Part shown: positions 50,906-61,657 of the stretch, one piece after another
How the letters are laid out: the number at the start of each line of letters is the position of its first letter
Position numbering within the stretch: position 1 is the first letter of the stretch
Assembly: GCA_963662175.1 (NCBI GenBank)
Contig: OY759221.1
Span: forward strand, 20,633,027 to 20,697,026
DNA: 64,000 nt
Origin: Aradus depressus
Lineage: Eukaryota; Arthropoda; Insecta; Hemiptera; Aradidae
Direction: 5' to 3'
Made by a program: the position numbers and the translations under genes
Notes under the pieces: generated by a model
What the model was told of the DNA's origin: nothing
Databases searched by the model: none
Seen by the model: only the letters and a program-made list of their open reading frames with translations

Positions 50906-51069
50906 CGACGAATTTTATTTTATACTAAGATATTAAGAGAATTTTAACTCTACAGTAATTAAAATTATAGAAGTTATAGATAAGTGGAGTATTCATTTCG
51001 CTATTCTTTGAGAATAAAATAGCTTATTTTTAGTACGATTTTTATTATTTTTAAAAAGTTTTAATTATA

Positions 51070-51295
51070 GGTTAGGTTAGGTTGTATGACTCATGCCCGG
51101 GCTTTAACTATGAGGTCATATCGCCTACTACCACAGCGCTCTTTCGTCACTCTATGGACATGAGCCCGACTCTACTGTGGGAGTCCTAAATTTTGTCTAC
51201 CCTAAATTTTTATTCACCTAGGGTAGGGGTCTTTAACCTACGTTCTTGAGCTCAGAAGTCAAGCACGCATACCACTGAGCTACCAGCTCCAACAA
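51070..51295 (-). mobile_element. SINE with internal deletion
   Basis: Tail of TTAGG units ('aggttaggttgtatgactca' side). The region from the central domain to box B is deleted ('ctttaacctacgttcttgag'). Imperfect duplication ttttaattata/ttttaattgta at 51059-51069 and 51296-51306. Confidence 0.87.
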
Positions 51296-51354
51296 TTTTA
51301 ATTGTATATGTTTATGCTATGCATCACACTATTCTGATTTTTTTTTTTTTTTAA

Positions 51355-51670
51355 TCACCACAAAAACCTCAATAACTGCCGATGTAATGAATCTATCAAC
51401 ATGAAATTCCATATTTGAAGTCAAAATCCAATGAGGACAAAGCCTGCCCAATTTCAGGGATTTCGGAAATGGGTAGTTCAGAGTAGCTCAATACGAAAAC
51501 CCTAATAATTAGTAATAAATAATAATATTATTCAGCATGAGAATTTAGGAGCCCCTATGTGAGTCAACTATTGAATATTAGCGCAAACGGTCGACTGGTT
51601 TTGGAGGAGGAGCGAAAAGTTAATTGATTAATTCGTACTGGGGAAGTACATTGCTGGTGATTCACCGACG
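51355..51670 (+). repeat. R-A copy, 3' half
   Basis: 'cctcaataactgccgatgta', 'caaagcctgcccaatttcag', 'actattgaatattagcgcaa' and closing 'gtactggggaagtacattgc'. Confidence 0.8.
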
Positions 51671-52210
51671 ACATTTATTTCAGTCTAGTTGCTGGTTGTG
51701 CAGTTTATACCATATATACATACCATAAGTAAATACCATATATAGTTCTATATATTATATAAAACTGTTTAATAAATATGAAAATTGCAATTTTGGTATG
51801 ACTGGAACCATGTGTTGCCAATTTGCTCTTGAAAGAATCGGGGTCGAATGGTTGGAAATCGGAAAATTTTCTCTGTAGATAATCCAGCCGAAAAGAAAGA
51901 ATTGGTTTCGGCCACTTGCTCTTGACCGAATTTCGACCGTTATCATTTAGGTTTTTTTTTATTTCTGGGTTACCAGGTCGCACCCCCTATTGTTTTTATG
52001 TCAATCCATTTGTTGCTATCCAAGGTTTTCCATTATTTAAATCAAATGTTTGGAGAAAAAGAAAACAACAACATGTGTCTTAACGTTTTTGGAATTAGTG
52101 GTTCATAAAATCGAATTTTTGACCGGTAATCCATCTGTAAGCGTGAGTGGTATAAGAAACTTCTGTATCATATTTTAATTATGGCCGAATATGAAGATGT
52201 CACTATTGTT
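51671..52210. other. No gene seen
   Basis: Two overlapping reverse frames (up to 92 codons, NSVKSKWPKPILSFRLDYLQ) without recognised domain. Probably chance. Confidence 0.4.
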
Positions 52211-52560
52211 TTAAATAGTAGTTAGTTATTATGACTCATGCCCGGGCTTTAACTACGAGGTCATATCGCCTACTACCAGCGCACCCTTTCGTCACTCTGG
52301 TGGACATGAGCCCGACTCTGCTGTGGGAGTCCTAAATTTTTCCTAACCTAAATTTTTTATTCACCTAGAGTAGGGGTCTTTAACGAGTACCTGACATCGT
52401 ACAGGCTCGGAACCATCGTTTAACGTCCCATCCGAAGGACGGTGTGCTTATTATTAATACCTCCCAGATTAAATAAACCAAGGGCCTCGGCCGGGTTTCG
52501 AACCCACGACCTTGAGCTCAGAAGGCAAGCACGCATACCACTGAGCTACCGGCGCCCTCT
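52211..52560 (-). mobile_element. tRNA-derived SINE, nearly full length
   Basis: Complete reverse copy from 'agttattatgactcatgccc' to 'gctaccggcgccctc'. The tail lacks TTAGG units. Box B 'gggtttcgaacccacg' is canonical. Confidence 0.92.
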
Positions 52561-53070
52561 TATAAATATTATCCGGGATTTCACTTTGACTAACGCGGTA
52601 ATATTTGAGATTTAGTTTTAAAAAAATTGAAAATATTACAAACAAAAAGAAGAAGAGATTTAAAACAAAAAACCAGTTCCCAGCTAACCGGAATTCTGTT
52701 TTAGTGTTGTTTTTAATTTGTGCTCGAAACCTTGTTTAATCATTTTTATTGGGACGCTTAATCATTTTTTTTATTTTTAAAAATGATTTCTGAAGATAGT
52801 AGGTATAAGGCTGGTTCCCGCACTGGCAAAACAAGTCAAAAATATTTTGCACTTTTTTGAAAATATTTTGGATGATAGATTGGCTAGGGCTAGTTAATTC
52901 AAGGCTCCCTATTCCTTCTGAATAGGGAAATCCTCAAAAAAATTTAATTTCGCCGGAGCTTCCTAATTATTGGACAAGCACATGTTACTGAAACGGAGAA
53001 CAAAAATAAAGGGGAACAAAATAATAATATTACTGAGAACAATGTAAAAAAATAATATATTATAAGAAAA

Positions 53071-53130
<60 letters not shown>

Positions 53131-53340
53131 TTTCAATGACGCAAAAAATATTAAATATTGTTAATCAAAATAAAATTTAAAATTAACTTGAGTTTAAAAA
53201 GAAATTCTTATCAAAATATGTCAAAAAGATTGGGCAAATAATTATTATATATTATCGGACATATCGGATCTATAATAAAAACAAACAGAATATCAATTCT
53301 TAAAACAAAAAAAAAAGATATATATATAAATATATATTGT
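52561..53340. other. Spacer with (AT)n tract
   Basis: Perfect AT dinucleotide repeat around 53079-53126. Elsewhere unique AT-rich DNA without genes. Confidence 0.55.
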
Positions 53341-53347
53341 TAAAAAA

Positions 53348-53697
53348 GAGGGCGCCGGTAGCTCAGTGGTATGCGTGCTTGACTTCTGAGCTCAAGGTCG
53401 TGGGTTCGTAACCCGACCGAGGCCCTTAGTTTACTTTATCTGGGAGGTAAAATAAACTTAAGCACGCCATCCTTCGGATGGGACGTTAAGCGATGGTCCC
53501 GAGCCTGTACGATGTCAGGTACTCGTTAAAGACCCCACCCTAGGTGAATAAAAATTTAGGGTAGGCAAAATTTAGGACTCCCACAGTAGAGTCGGGCTCA
53601 TGTCCACCAGAGTGACGAAAGAGCGCTCTGGTAGTAGGCGATATGACCTCGTTGTTAAAGCCCGGGCATGAGTCATAAAACCTAACCTAACCTAACC
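53348..53697 (+). mobile_element. tRNA-derived SINE, best full-length copy
   Basis: Reference copy of 350 bp. Head gagggcgccggTAGCTCAGTGG (box A), box B 'gggttcgtaacccgacc', 'ttatctgggaggtaaaataa', central 'gggacgttaagcgatggtcc' and 'tcaggtactcgttaaagacc', a hairpin accagag...ctctggt around 'gtgacgaaagagcg', then 'gcccgggcatgagtcataaa' and four CCTAA-type units. Exact 13-bp target duplication tattgttaaaaaa at 53335-53347 and 53698-53710. Non-coding, transcribed by pol III if active, mobilised in trans by an unidentified LINE. Confidence 0.95.
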
Positions 53698-53710
53698 TAT
53701 TGTTAAAAAA

Positions 53711-56145
53711 TAATCACTGAAAATAATATAATAAAAAATATAATCGACTATGGACTACCTACAACGAAAGTAGTTTCGAAAGAAACAATGAATACCCCAT
53801 ATGTAATTACAACTGAAAATATTAACTCACGATGAAAATAAAAATAAAATGATAAATATCTTTATGTTGACAACCACAGTGTGGTGAAAATAGTGAAATT
53901 AAAATACAAACAAATATGTTGATCTTCGAAGGATGATGGAACCCGGTGAGATCAGAAGATCGTAGGACGAACGAAGACAAGGCTGAACGAGGACACTGGC
54001 TGATCCAAAAAGAAGTTCGAGAAAACCAAAAAAAGAAGGAGATTACAACATAAATAAATATAATATTTGTTTTTCATTTTGGTTTGACAATATTTTGGCG
54101 CTCTTCAACGTCCTGTTTGTCTTCGAGTCACAATTTATCTTACATCTAGTAGAGGCGTTATCAAGAAATCTATCTAAGCGCCTCTACCGGCACCTGCTTG
54201 AAGGTCGAGAAGAAGGAAACTTTATTTTTAAAAACGGCTGAGAATCCAATTTTTTCCATGTATTTAAAATAAACATAAAAATACAGTGATAGTCTCACTT
54301 AACATTTTAATTATCCTTTTACGTCATAAACTTTATGTTTTGGTGCGTTATTTTAAAAATCACAAACAATTGCGTTTTATCGGCTCTTTTTTAATAATTA
54401 TATCCCTTTTATCTTGTAATGTTGCGTTTTTATATTTTACTATACACCAAGATTCTCTGTATAAATCCACTATATACATGAATTATATGCTTGATGTTGT
54501 AGTTAAACTTCTTAGTGACAAGAATTTTTTTAAATATATAATCCGTTTAAAATTGTGTATTATTTTTTAAATAAACTAGTTCGGTCCGCACCTAAAAACG
54601 TTTGTCTAACCCTGGACTAAATACAATGAACTTGAACTGAATCCAATGCCCATAGGCATTCAACTTAATTCCCCGCAGGCTTTTATGCAATTTATCAAGA
54701 ATTATTTTTATCGATTTCTTTTAAGATATATGCTTATTCATAAAAACTCTGTTAACTTCACTTCCGCAGGGTATTTATTTATTTATTTGTATTTTTTTGT
54801 TTTGAATATTAATAAAGTGGGCATTTAGTGGACTAGCTATTAATCTTTTGAATCATAGAGAACCAGGCAAGGAAAGCTCTCCGTGGAGTAAATTGGAAAG
54901 ATGGGCTGTCTTTGATAAATTGAATTGAGGCTAGCTCAAGAATGGATTCAATCTTGGATTAATTTCTCATTAAAGGGATTAGTGTATTTTTTAAACTTTT
55001 TTTCTTGGTGTTAAACTTTTTTTTTCAATTTAGCTAAAGCTAGTTATTGCAAAAGATAGTAGCGTTCAGCTAATTACATTCTCGATCAAAATTCCATTAC
55101 TTTCAGTAATTTTTACTTCAAGTAAAGAACAAAAAAAAATAAGTGAAGTTACACTAGGATGTAATTACCCTACTTTTCATCGCTACAAAAAAATACGTAG
55201 TGTACATTCTTATTAGCGTAGAGCCGTTGAACCATGGCAGCTAGGCTTCTAGGTGTAGGGAAGGGGCGTGGTGTGTTTCCACTTCTCACGCCTGTCTCTA
55301 CTTCAGTTCAATAGTCGGCTGGGAGGGGACACACATCTTGGCAACGCTGCACCACTACTACTTCAACCAGCCCTCTATTGTTTATTTTCCTTAAGTTATA
55401 CAATCAAGAAATAATTCGATTGGGTTTTAGAGGGTTTTGATGTTTTAAGAAACAAAACAGAATCAAAATGATAAATGAAAAATGTCTGTTTGTATTTCCA
55501 TTGTTCCTTACACCTCCCAAACTGAAGATCTGAAGGTATTTCAAATTTTGTACAGCTTTACGGCTCATTTAGCAACTAAAAAACACTACAAACAGTAACT
55601 AAAAACACTAAGAATATATGTATAGGAGACTACGTTTGAATCCCAACGTAGTCTGTAATATAAAAAACCAAAATTTCCCTTTACTTTATTTCTTTTTTAT
55701 AAATATTTTGATTAATCCTAGCTTGAATAAAAAATCCAGTGTTGAGAAGAAAATTACATGTACATAATTTATATGAACTAGAAGTTTACATGATATGAAA
55801 GAAGACAATTATTTAAATATATTATAAATAATTCCATCCGCTTAAATACGTGTACCTGAAATTTAATTAGATGAGTTACATAACTAATTTCTAACAAAGT
55901 ACTGAGATAAATAATACATTTAAATACATGAATAAATAATAATATTAAAAAATAAAAATATATTTATTATTTACACTAAGAGATAAAAAAAGTTGAATTA
56001 TATGCAATAATCCTATAGTAGAATCTCTGAGGTTGTATATAATAGTAGTAATTGTGAAAAATTATTGCAAAATTAAGCCGAATTATTCCCGAATAATAGG
56101 TTACCTTATACTGCAGGGTACTAACGTTTCGTCCTATGAAAAATA
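53711..56145. other. Longest repeat-poor stretch, no gene recognised
   Basis: 2.4 kb without SINE, R-A or LINE sequence. A 94-codon hydrophobic frame at 54286-54570 (LNILIILLRHKLYVLVRYF...) could mimic a membrane protein but follows AT composition. 53930-54060 and 55240-55380 are GC-richer. No splice-bounded coding block stands out. Confidence 0.45.
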
Positions 56146-56730
56146 TATCTCGGGTGTTTGGTCAAAAGGACTTAAGTCAGCAAATCTGAATTTTAGGAAG
56201 GGAATTTCTGAAGGTTTGAAAAATTTCTGCAAATCATGTAAAACACATGTTACTTGAAATATTATTTCTATAAAAGTATTAAATATAAACAAAGTGAGGG
56301 CGCCGGTAGCTCAGTGGCATGCGTGCTTGACTTCTGAGCTCAAGGTTGTGGGTTCGTAGCCCGACCGAGGCCCTTAGTTTATTTTATCTGGCAGGTAAAA
56401 TAAACTTAAGCACGCCGTCCTTCGGATGGGACGTTAAGCGATGGTCCCGAGCCTGTACGATGTCAGGAACTCGTTAAAGACCCCTGCCCTAGGTGAATAA
56501 GAATTTAGAGTAGGCAAAATTTAGGACTCCCACAGTAGTCGGGCTCATGTCCACCAGAGTGACGATAGAGCGCTCTGGTAGTAGGCGATATGACCTCGTA
56601 GTTAAAGCCCTGGCATGAGTCACAAAACCTAACCTAACCTATAAACAAAGTAAAATATTCCGTACATGAAATAATCCGTAAGTAAAATAATCAGTTACAT
56701 ATGGTAAAAATATTTAAATGCACTAAATCC
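56146..56730 (+). repeat. Duplicated locus shared with 15345-15903, SINE-filled
   Basis: 'cgggtgtttggtcaaaagga' to 'aaaacacatgttacttgaaa' and 'catatggtaaaaatatttaa'. Lacks the RTE-like insertion of the other copy and has its own SINE. Confidence 0.82.
56296..56640 (+). mobile_element. tRNA-derived SINE
   Basis: Full architecture, tail of CCTAA units. Exact target duplication ataaacaaagt at 56285-56295 and 56641-56651. The empty site is visible at about 15828-15838. Confidence 0.94.
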
Positions 56731-56803
56731 TTTGGATCACAAGACTTATTCTGACTTTTGACTTAGACCTTTTGCCCAAACACCAGAGATATAAAGGACC
56801 TGA

Positions 56804-56825
56804 GAGGGCGCCGGTAGCTCAGAGA
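56804..56825 (+). mobile_element. SINE head fragment
   Basis: Only 'gagggcgccggtagctcag' remains, then unrelated sequence. Confidence 0.7.
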
Positions 56826-56934
56826 TTTGATACCTTTATAAGGAACGGGCTCCTTTAGCTGGGAAATTAGTCCTTTTCCTCGACGACCTTGGAAGAAACA
56901 TTTTTAAAGACGATATTTCCTAAATTTCTTGATT

Positions 56935-57090
56935 GTTTAAAAAAACTGTTTTTCGTGAATCACCGATAATGCACATCCCTATCACAAATTAATCAACTAA
57001 GCTTCCGTTCGCAAAAGAAATTTGTGGAATGGGGGGGTTGAAAAGCATGAAATACTGATGAAATTTCAACATGACTTGTATGTATATGTG
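56935..57090 (-). repeat. R-A fragments
   Basis: 'cgtgaatcaccgataatgca', 'aaattaatcaactaagcttc' and 'catgaaatactgatgaaatt'. Confidence 0.6.
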
Positions 57091-57345
57091 CATCACTTTC
57101 CTCATCCTTGGTGTAGTGAGGAAGTAAAAAGGAAAAACAAAACTATAATTTTATTCTGACGTTAGTTTGTTTTTTTAATTTTATTTTCAATACAGGAAAT
57201 TCGAAGAACATTTCCTCTTCTCATAAGAAACCCAAGAAGGAACGTTGCATTTTAATCAACAAACAAACCTACGTGAGACACAATTAAACAAAGATTTATT
57301 TTGATAACTAATCACTCTCATCGAGTCGTTCGTGACAAATTGTAG
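57091..57345. other. No gene seen
   Basis: Nothing supported. Confidence 0.4.
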
Positions 57346-57535
57346 CAATGTATAGGGGAAGTTATGCAAAGATTAACTAGAAAGTCTTCAGTGAATCACT
57401 TGCTATGTACTTCCCCAGCACAAATTAATCAATTACGTTTTCGCTCTCCCTCCAAAGCCAATCGACAGTTTGGGCTAACACTCAATATTTGACTTATAGT
57501 AGAGTCTTATGAATCCTCATACATATGTGATAGTA
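57346..57535 (-). repeat. R-A fragments
   Basis: 'tataggggaagttatg' on the + strand, then reverse 'cttcagtgaatcacttgcta', 'gtacttccccagcacaaatt' and 'ccaatcgacagtttgggcta'. Confidence 0.65.
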
Positions 57536-57610
57536 AGATGTTGTGGGACGAGACCAGAACCGGTTTTCGACACAACGGCGTCATCATCAGTGGTTCATCT
57601 ATGATAGAAT
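57536..57610 (-). mobile_element. Family-D hammerhead element, single arm
   Basis: 'gatgttgtgggacgagacca' leads into an intact reverse-strand hammerhead. No second arm follows. Related scraps occur at 23785 and 45130. Confidence 0.65.
57557..57590 (-). ncRNA. Hammerhead ribozyme motif, family D
   Basis: Reverse strand: CTGATGA (57590-57584), T, helix II GAC/GTC with a longer loop, GAAA (57568-57565), palindrome ACCGGT (57564-57559), U-C (57558-57557). Helix I ACCA/TGGT pairs perfectly. Complete core. Confidence 0.75.
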
Positions 57611-57905
57611 AATAAAATATTCTAATAATGAAAAGTATAAATAACTCTTAAAATATCAGGGTACAGAGTAACAAGATAAAAATTATAAACTTACCCCACC
57701 CACACAGCACAGCGGTTAAAGGACAACTAGCATAGCTCTAAGGGGTAGGGATAGCTAGGTTCACTCACTCTCTCTACATGCAAAACCATTTATTCTAATA
57801 TAAGTCTCTACATAATAGTAACATAATATAAAAAGGAATTTTTTTGGTTGTCATAAAATATATTAGATAAAATAAAATAAAAATAAATTATATATTAATA
57901 AATAA
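57611..57905. other. No gene seen
   Basis: AT-rich unique sequence. Confidence 0.4.
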
Positions 57906-57910
57906 ATACA

Positions 57911-58140
57911 AGAGAGTAGCTCAGTGGTTTGCGTGCTTGTCTTCTGAGCTCAAGATCGTGGGTTCGAAACCTAATGGAGGCCCTTAGTTTATTTTATCTG
58001 GGAGGTAAAATAAACTTAGGCACGCCGTCCTTCGGATGGGACGTTAAGCGATGGTCCCGAGCCTGTACAATGTCAGGTATTCGTTAAAGACCCTAGGTGA
58101 ATAAAAATTTTGGGTAGACTCCCACAGTAGAGTCGGGCTC
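57911..58140 (+). mobile_element. SINE, truncated at both ends
   Basis: Starts at 'gagtagctcagtggtttgcg' (short head), box B 'gggttcgaaacctaatg', central domain, ends 'cacagtagagtcgggctc'. Confidence 0.87.
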
Positions 58141-58204
58141 CTTTATGGAGGATTTCATGTTCATATCTTTTTTTCTTCTCACTTCTTTATATACTTCTTC
58201 TCTC

Positions 58205-58440
58205 TTCCCTGCCGCTATTGGATTTCAGCCAAATCGACCACAGAAAATACTGGGGGGAACCAGAGGAGTGAAAGGAACTGTCAACTCAAAAAATCTAATA
58301 ATTTTCAATGTTATGAATGCATCGACATTAAATTTCATATTAAAATTGAAAACCGCTGATCATCTTTAGATTTATAGCATTTATTTCATTAGAAGTAATT
58401 TGAGTTGAGGAAGTACAATATCGGTGATTATCCGAAGACT
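58205..58440 (+). repeat. R-A copy, 3' half
   Basis: 'ggatttcagccaaatcgacc', 'atgttatgaatgcatcgaca' and closing 'gttgaggaagtacaatatcg'. Confidence 0.7.
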
Positions 58441-58796
58441 TTTTTTTAAGTTTAATCCTCATCCGAGACAATTAACCCCCGAGGATGTGAATAATTTGTA
58501 AAATGTCTTCTATAAGAAGACATTTAACAAATTATTATAAGAAGATCATTAGCAGAAGAGTTGCAAGAAGCGACCTTCAAAGTATAACAATTATAGTGGT
58601 ACGTACGTTACAAGAGAATGTGGCGGCCTCCATCTTGTTTTAACACAATATTACTTCCACAGATAGTAGTCTAACGAAAAATGATGTAATCTGTCACAAT
58701 TCGATGTTGATTTTTCAACGGAATCAAAAAATGCCAGAGAGTGAAAACGTATTTGAGGAGGAATTTCAAGTTCTGACGTTTGCTTCTTAGTTAGTT
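58441..58796. other. Spacer, short hairpin
   Basis: 'tgtcttctataagaagacat' region (58500-58545) forms a small palindrome. An R-A start scrap lies at 58685-58725. No gene. Confidence 0.45.
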
Positions 58797-59090
58797 AGTT
58801 AGGTCATATCGCCTACTATAAGAGCGCTATTTCGTCACTCTGGTTGGCAAGAGCCTAACTCTACTATGGGGGGAGTCCTAAATTTTGCCTACATTTTTAT
58901 TCACCTAGGTTAGGGTTAACGAGCACCTGACATCGTACAGGCTTGGGACCATCGCTTAACGGCCCATCCGAAGGACGGCGTGCTTAAGTTTATTTGACCT
59001 CCCAGATAAAATAAACTAAGGACCTCGGTCGGGTTTGCAACTCACGTTCTTGAGCTCAGAAGGCAAGCACGCATACCACTGAGCTACCTC
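58797..59090 (-). mobile_element. SINE, slightly truncated
   Basis: 'aggtcatatcgcctactata' to 'accactgagctacctctc'. Missing the terminal tail and the gcgcc head. Central domain intact. Confidence 0.87.
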
Positions 59091-59552
59091 TCAATTAATA
59101 TTATGTTTTATATACTTTTATTCCCCCCATCTGGCGTAGAAATATGAATTAAACTAAAAATAAAAACCCAGGATTTTTTCATAGTTCAATCTTCTGTATA
59201 TTTTGGTTATGTAATAGCATATATGTATAAATAGATTGTAGAGTAAATATATAAAAACGGGGATATGTACAAAATGATTGATATCTGTAGCCTAAAATAA
59301 ACAATCTGTGCCCTAGTCAACTCCATCATGGGTTCCTCACCCAAAGTTAGTATACAGTATTTGCTTAATAAAAATAAATAAAACACTTTACTATTCCTTT
59401 TTATTATTATTTTTATTATTATTTTATTATTATTATTATTATTTTATTATTTTTTTTACTATACCCCCAGCATGGACAAATTAAAATCTCATTATTTGTA
59501 TTTAAATTTTCTTCGTAAGGTATTCAGAACTATAAGCAAAGAATATACAAGT
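59091..59552. other. Spacer with (TTA)n tract
   Basis: Simple TTATTA repeats at 59401-59450. No gene. Confidence 0.5.
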
Positions 59553-59631
59553 AAATGTTCAGTAGAACTTGAAAGAAATAAAACTTGTTTATTTATGATA
59601 TTGTCTAATTTCACTAACTATATTTACATGG

Positions 59632-59661
59632 GAGTACTTTCGGTATTTCTACCATCCTCAG
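59632..59661 (-). ncRNA. Hammerhead ribozyme motif, family B (left arm)
   Basis: Reverse strand: CTGAGGA, T, GGTA/TACC with GAAA loop, GAAA, palindrome GTAC, U-C. Helix I TGG/CCA. Intact. Confidence 0.83.
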
Positions 59662-59695
59662 CCAAAAGCATAAGAGTTAAGACTCATGCTTTTGG

Positions 59696-59725
59696 CTGAG
59701 GACGGTAGAAATACCGAAAGTACTC
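59696..59725 (+). ncRNA. Hammerhead ribozyme motif, family B (right arm)
   Basis: CTGAGGA 59696-59702, then C instead of the usual T, helix II GGTA/TACC, GAAA 59716-59719, GTAC 59720-59723, U-C. The core is intact apart from that linker base. Confidence 0.8.
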
Positions 59726-59847
59726 CCATGTAAATATAGTTGGTGAAATTAGACAATATCATAAATAAACAAGTTTTATTTCTTTCAAGTTCATTTGAAT
59801 TATTTCACAATATCTCTGCAATAATGTCAGTTTTCAAATGTTCAGTA

Positions 59848-60260
59848 TCTATGAGAGTTGATGACGCCTTCCTGACATCACTTGTTTTCACGGAAGCCTC
59901 TTCCATCATCCCGTGAATCAATAAAATTAACGAATATATTAAAAATTATATTAGTGTTTTAACATCTAAACGCTTTCTAGAACAGCGTATGTTACACCAG
60001 GTATATAAATCTTTATAGTGAAAAATATATTATTTTTATTACTGAAAACCACAAAATAGATAATACACAGTATCCAAGATGCCTTAATCGTAATAATAGA
60101 ACAAGATACGTCATTGCTTCAATTAGGGTTTCTACTTTGTCGCCCAAAACAATGAGATATCTCTGGGAAGTTATTTAAAAAAAAATAGTTTCTAAAAAAA
60201 ATTCTCATATTTACTCTATTAAAAGTAATAATAATTCATTATTATTACTTTATTATTATT
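59848..60260. other. No gene seen
   Basis: AT-rich spacer. Nothing supported. Confidence 0.4.
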
Positions 60261-60264
60261 TTTT

Positions 60265-60725
60265 TTTATTAGAGGGTGCGCTTTGCATTGCAGCAACTTC
60301 ACCCAGTCAACGTTAGAAAAGCTCGGGGACCAACGGGTTACTGAGGGACTGGGATTGGCCATCGGCGGAACTATTGCGCCAATCGTCCCCAGCCCATCTT
60401 ACATTGCCTGTTTCTGCTCCCGCCAGGAGGCAACGAATCGGCAGAACATCGGATAGACAGTTTCCGTCACCATCTGCCTAGATCCAGTCCCAAATACGAT
60501 CTTGTCCCATGAATCAACTCACCCTGGCTTGGTCGTTCAGCGGACATTCGAGGACCACATGTTCTGCAGTCTCGATACCGCCTCACGAACAGTTCGCGGT
60601 GTTCTTCCTGTGAAAGAAGAACAGTTTGGAGTTGAAGTCACCATGACCTGATAATACTTGATACGTCCAGTGATTAGGCTGTACCCATGTTGAGTCCAGG
60701 AAGTGTGCGTACGTCGTTTGGCCAT
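60265..60725 (-). pseudogene. R1-like LINE C-terminal fragment
   Basis: On the - strand, across several frames: LDSTWVQPNHWTYQVLSGHG, DFNSKLFFFHRKNTANCS, then GGIETAEHVVLECPLND, then broken text and an A-rich tail (AATAAAAAAAAA read outward at 60258). 'vLsGHG.F...L' and 'C..C(g).iETaeHvvleCP' are the conserved C-terminal region of R1/Jockey-group LINEs, with the His and Cys of the knuckle visible. Frameshifts and stops show it is dead. Confidence 0.75.
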
Positions 60726-60910
60726 CCATATATATCCAACAAATATTTACAGATATATAATTTTATTGAAACCTGTTTTATTGAGAGAACGTAACAAATA
60801 TTGAAGATAACACTTTTAATAACATTTCGTTAAAAAAAAACCTTTTATGTTTCAAATTGAAATTGATCTCTTCAGTAGTTATTATATATTTTTTTTAATT
60901 AATTTTATTT

Positions 60911-61656
60911 CCTCAGATACACGAATTATAGGGAAAGTTATGTAATCGATCAGAAATTCGATGTTGAGTTTTCAATGGAATTTCATGCTTTTCGACTCTG
61001 ATAACACTCCTGTCGATGACACCGATAATTCTCGATAGAAGGAATGTGTCGACACGAAATTTTATACTCGTATGTATATCCAGAACTCTATAAGGACGAC
61101 ACCTATTGATTTTCTACCAATTCGGATACAGGAAAAGGGGTGGAGAGGGTTTAACCCTCTAATAACTGTCGATTTAATAAATGGGTTAGGTTAGGTTTTA
61201 TGACTCATGCCCGGGCTTTAACTACGATATCGCCTACTACCAGAGCCCTCTTTCGTCACTCTGGTGGACATGAGCCCGACTCTACTGTGGGAGTCCTAAA
61301 TTTTGCCTACCCTAAATTTTTATTCATCTAGGGTAGGGGTCTTTAACGAGTACCTGACATCGTACAGGCTCGGGACCATCGCTTAACGTCCCATCCGAAG
61401 TATGGCGTGCTAAAGTTTATTTTACCTCCCAGATAAAATAAACTAAGGGCCTCGGTCGGGCTACGAACCCACGACCTTGAGCTCAGAAGTCAAGCACGCA
61501 TACCACTAAGCTACCGGCGCCCTCGATTTAATGAATGTATTGACACACAATTTAATATAAGAATTTAAAAGGCCATATGTTGACTATTGATTTTTAGTCC
61601 AAACGGTCGATTAATTATTGCTGTAGAAGTACCTACGTAGTAAAATTCACCAACTA
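60911..61656 (+). repeat. R-A copy split by a SINE
   Basis: 'atacacgaattatagggaaa', 'cagaaattcgatgttgagtt', 'ataaggacgacacctattga', a SINE, then 'gtattgacacacaatttaat' and 'tccaaacggtcgattaatta'. Ends at 'attcaccaactaatttttta', where the minisatellite starts. Confidence 0.8.
61184..61524 (-). mobile_element. tRNA-derived SINE within R-A
   Basis: Complete reverse copy from 'ggttaggttaggttttatga' to 'gctaccggcgccctc'. Duplication gatttaataaatg/gatttaatgaatg at 61171-61183 and 61525-61537 (one mismatch). Confidence 0.93.
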
Positions 61657-61657
61657 A

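Larger units (their letters stand above)
59565..59835. mobile_element. Family-B inverted-hammerhead element, 271 bp, second copy
   Basis: Target duplication aaatgttcagta at 59553-59564 and 59836-59847 (exact, 12 bp). Same ends and same length as 16936-17206. Both arms carry hammerheads. The right arm has one helix II flank change. Confidence 0.87.

Noticed and set aside
54286..54570. 94-codon hydrophobic ORF as a membrane protein
   Set aside because: Codon use is what AT-rich DNA gives by chance. No conserved motif and no splice or promoter context.
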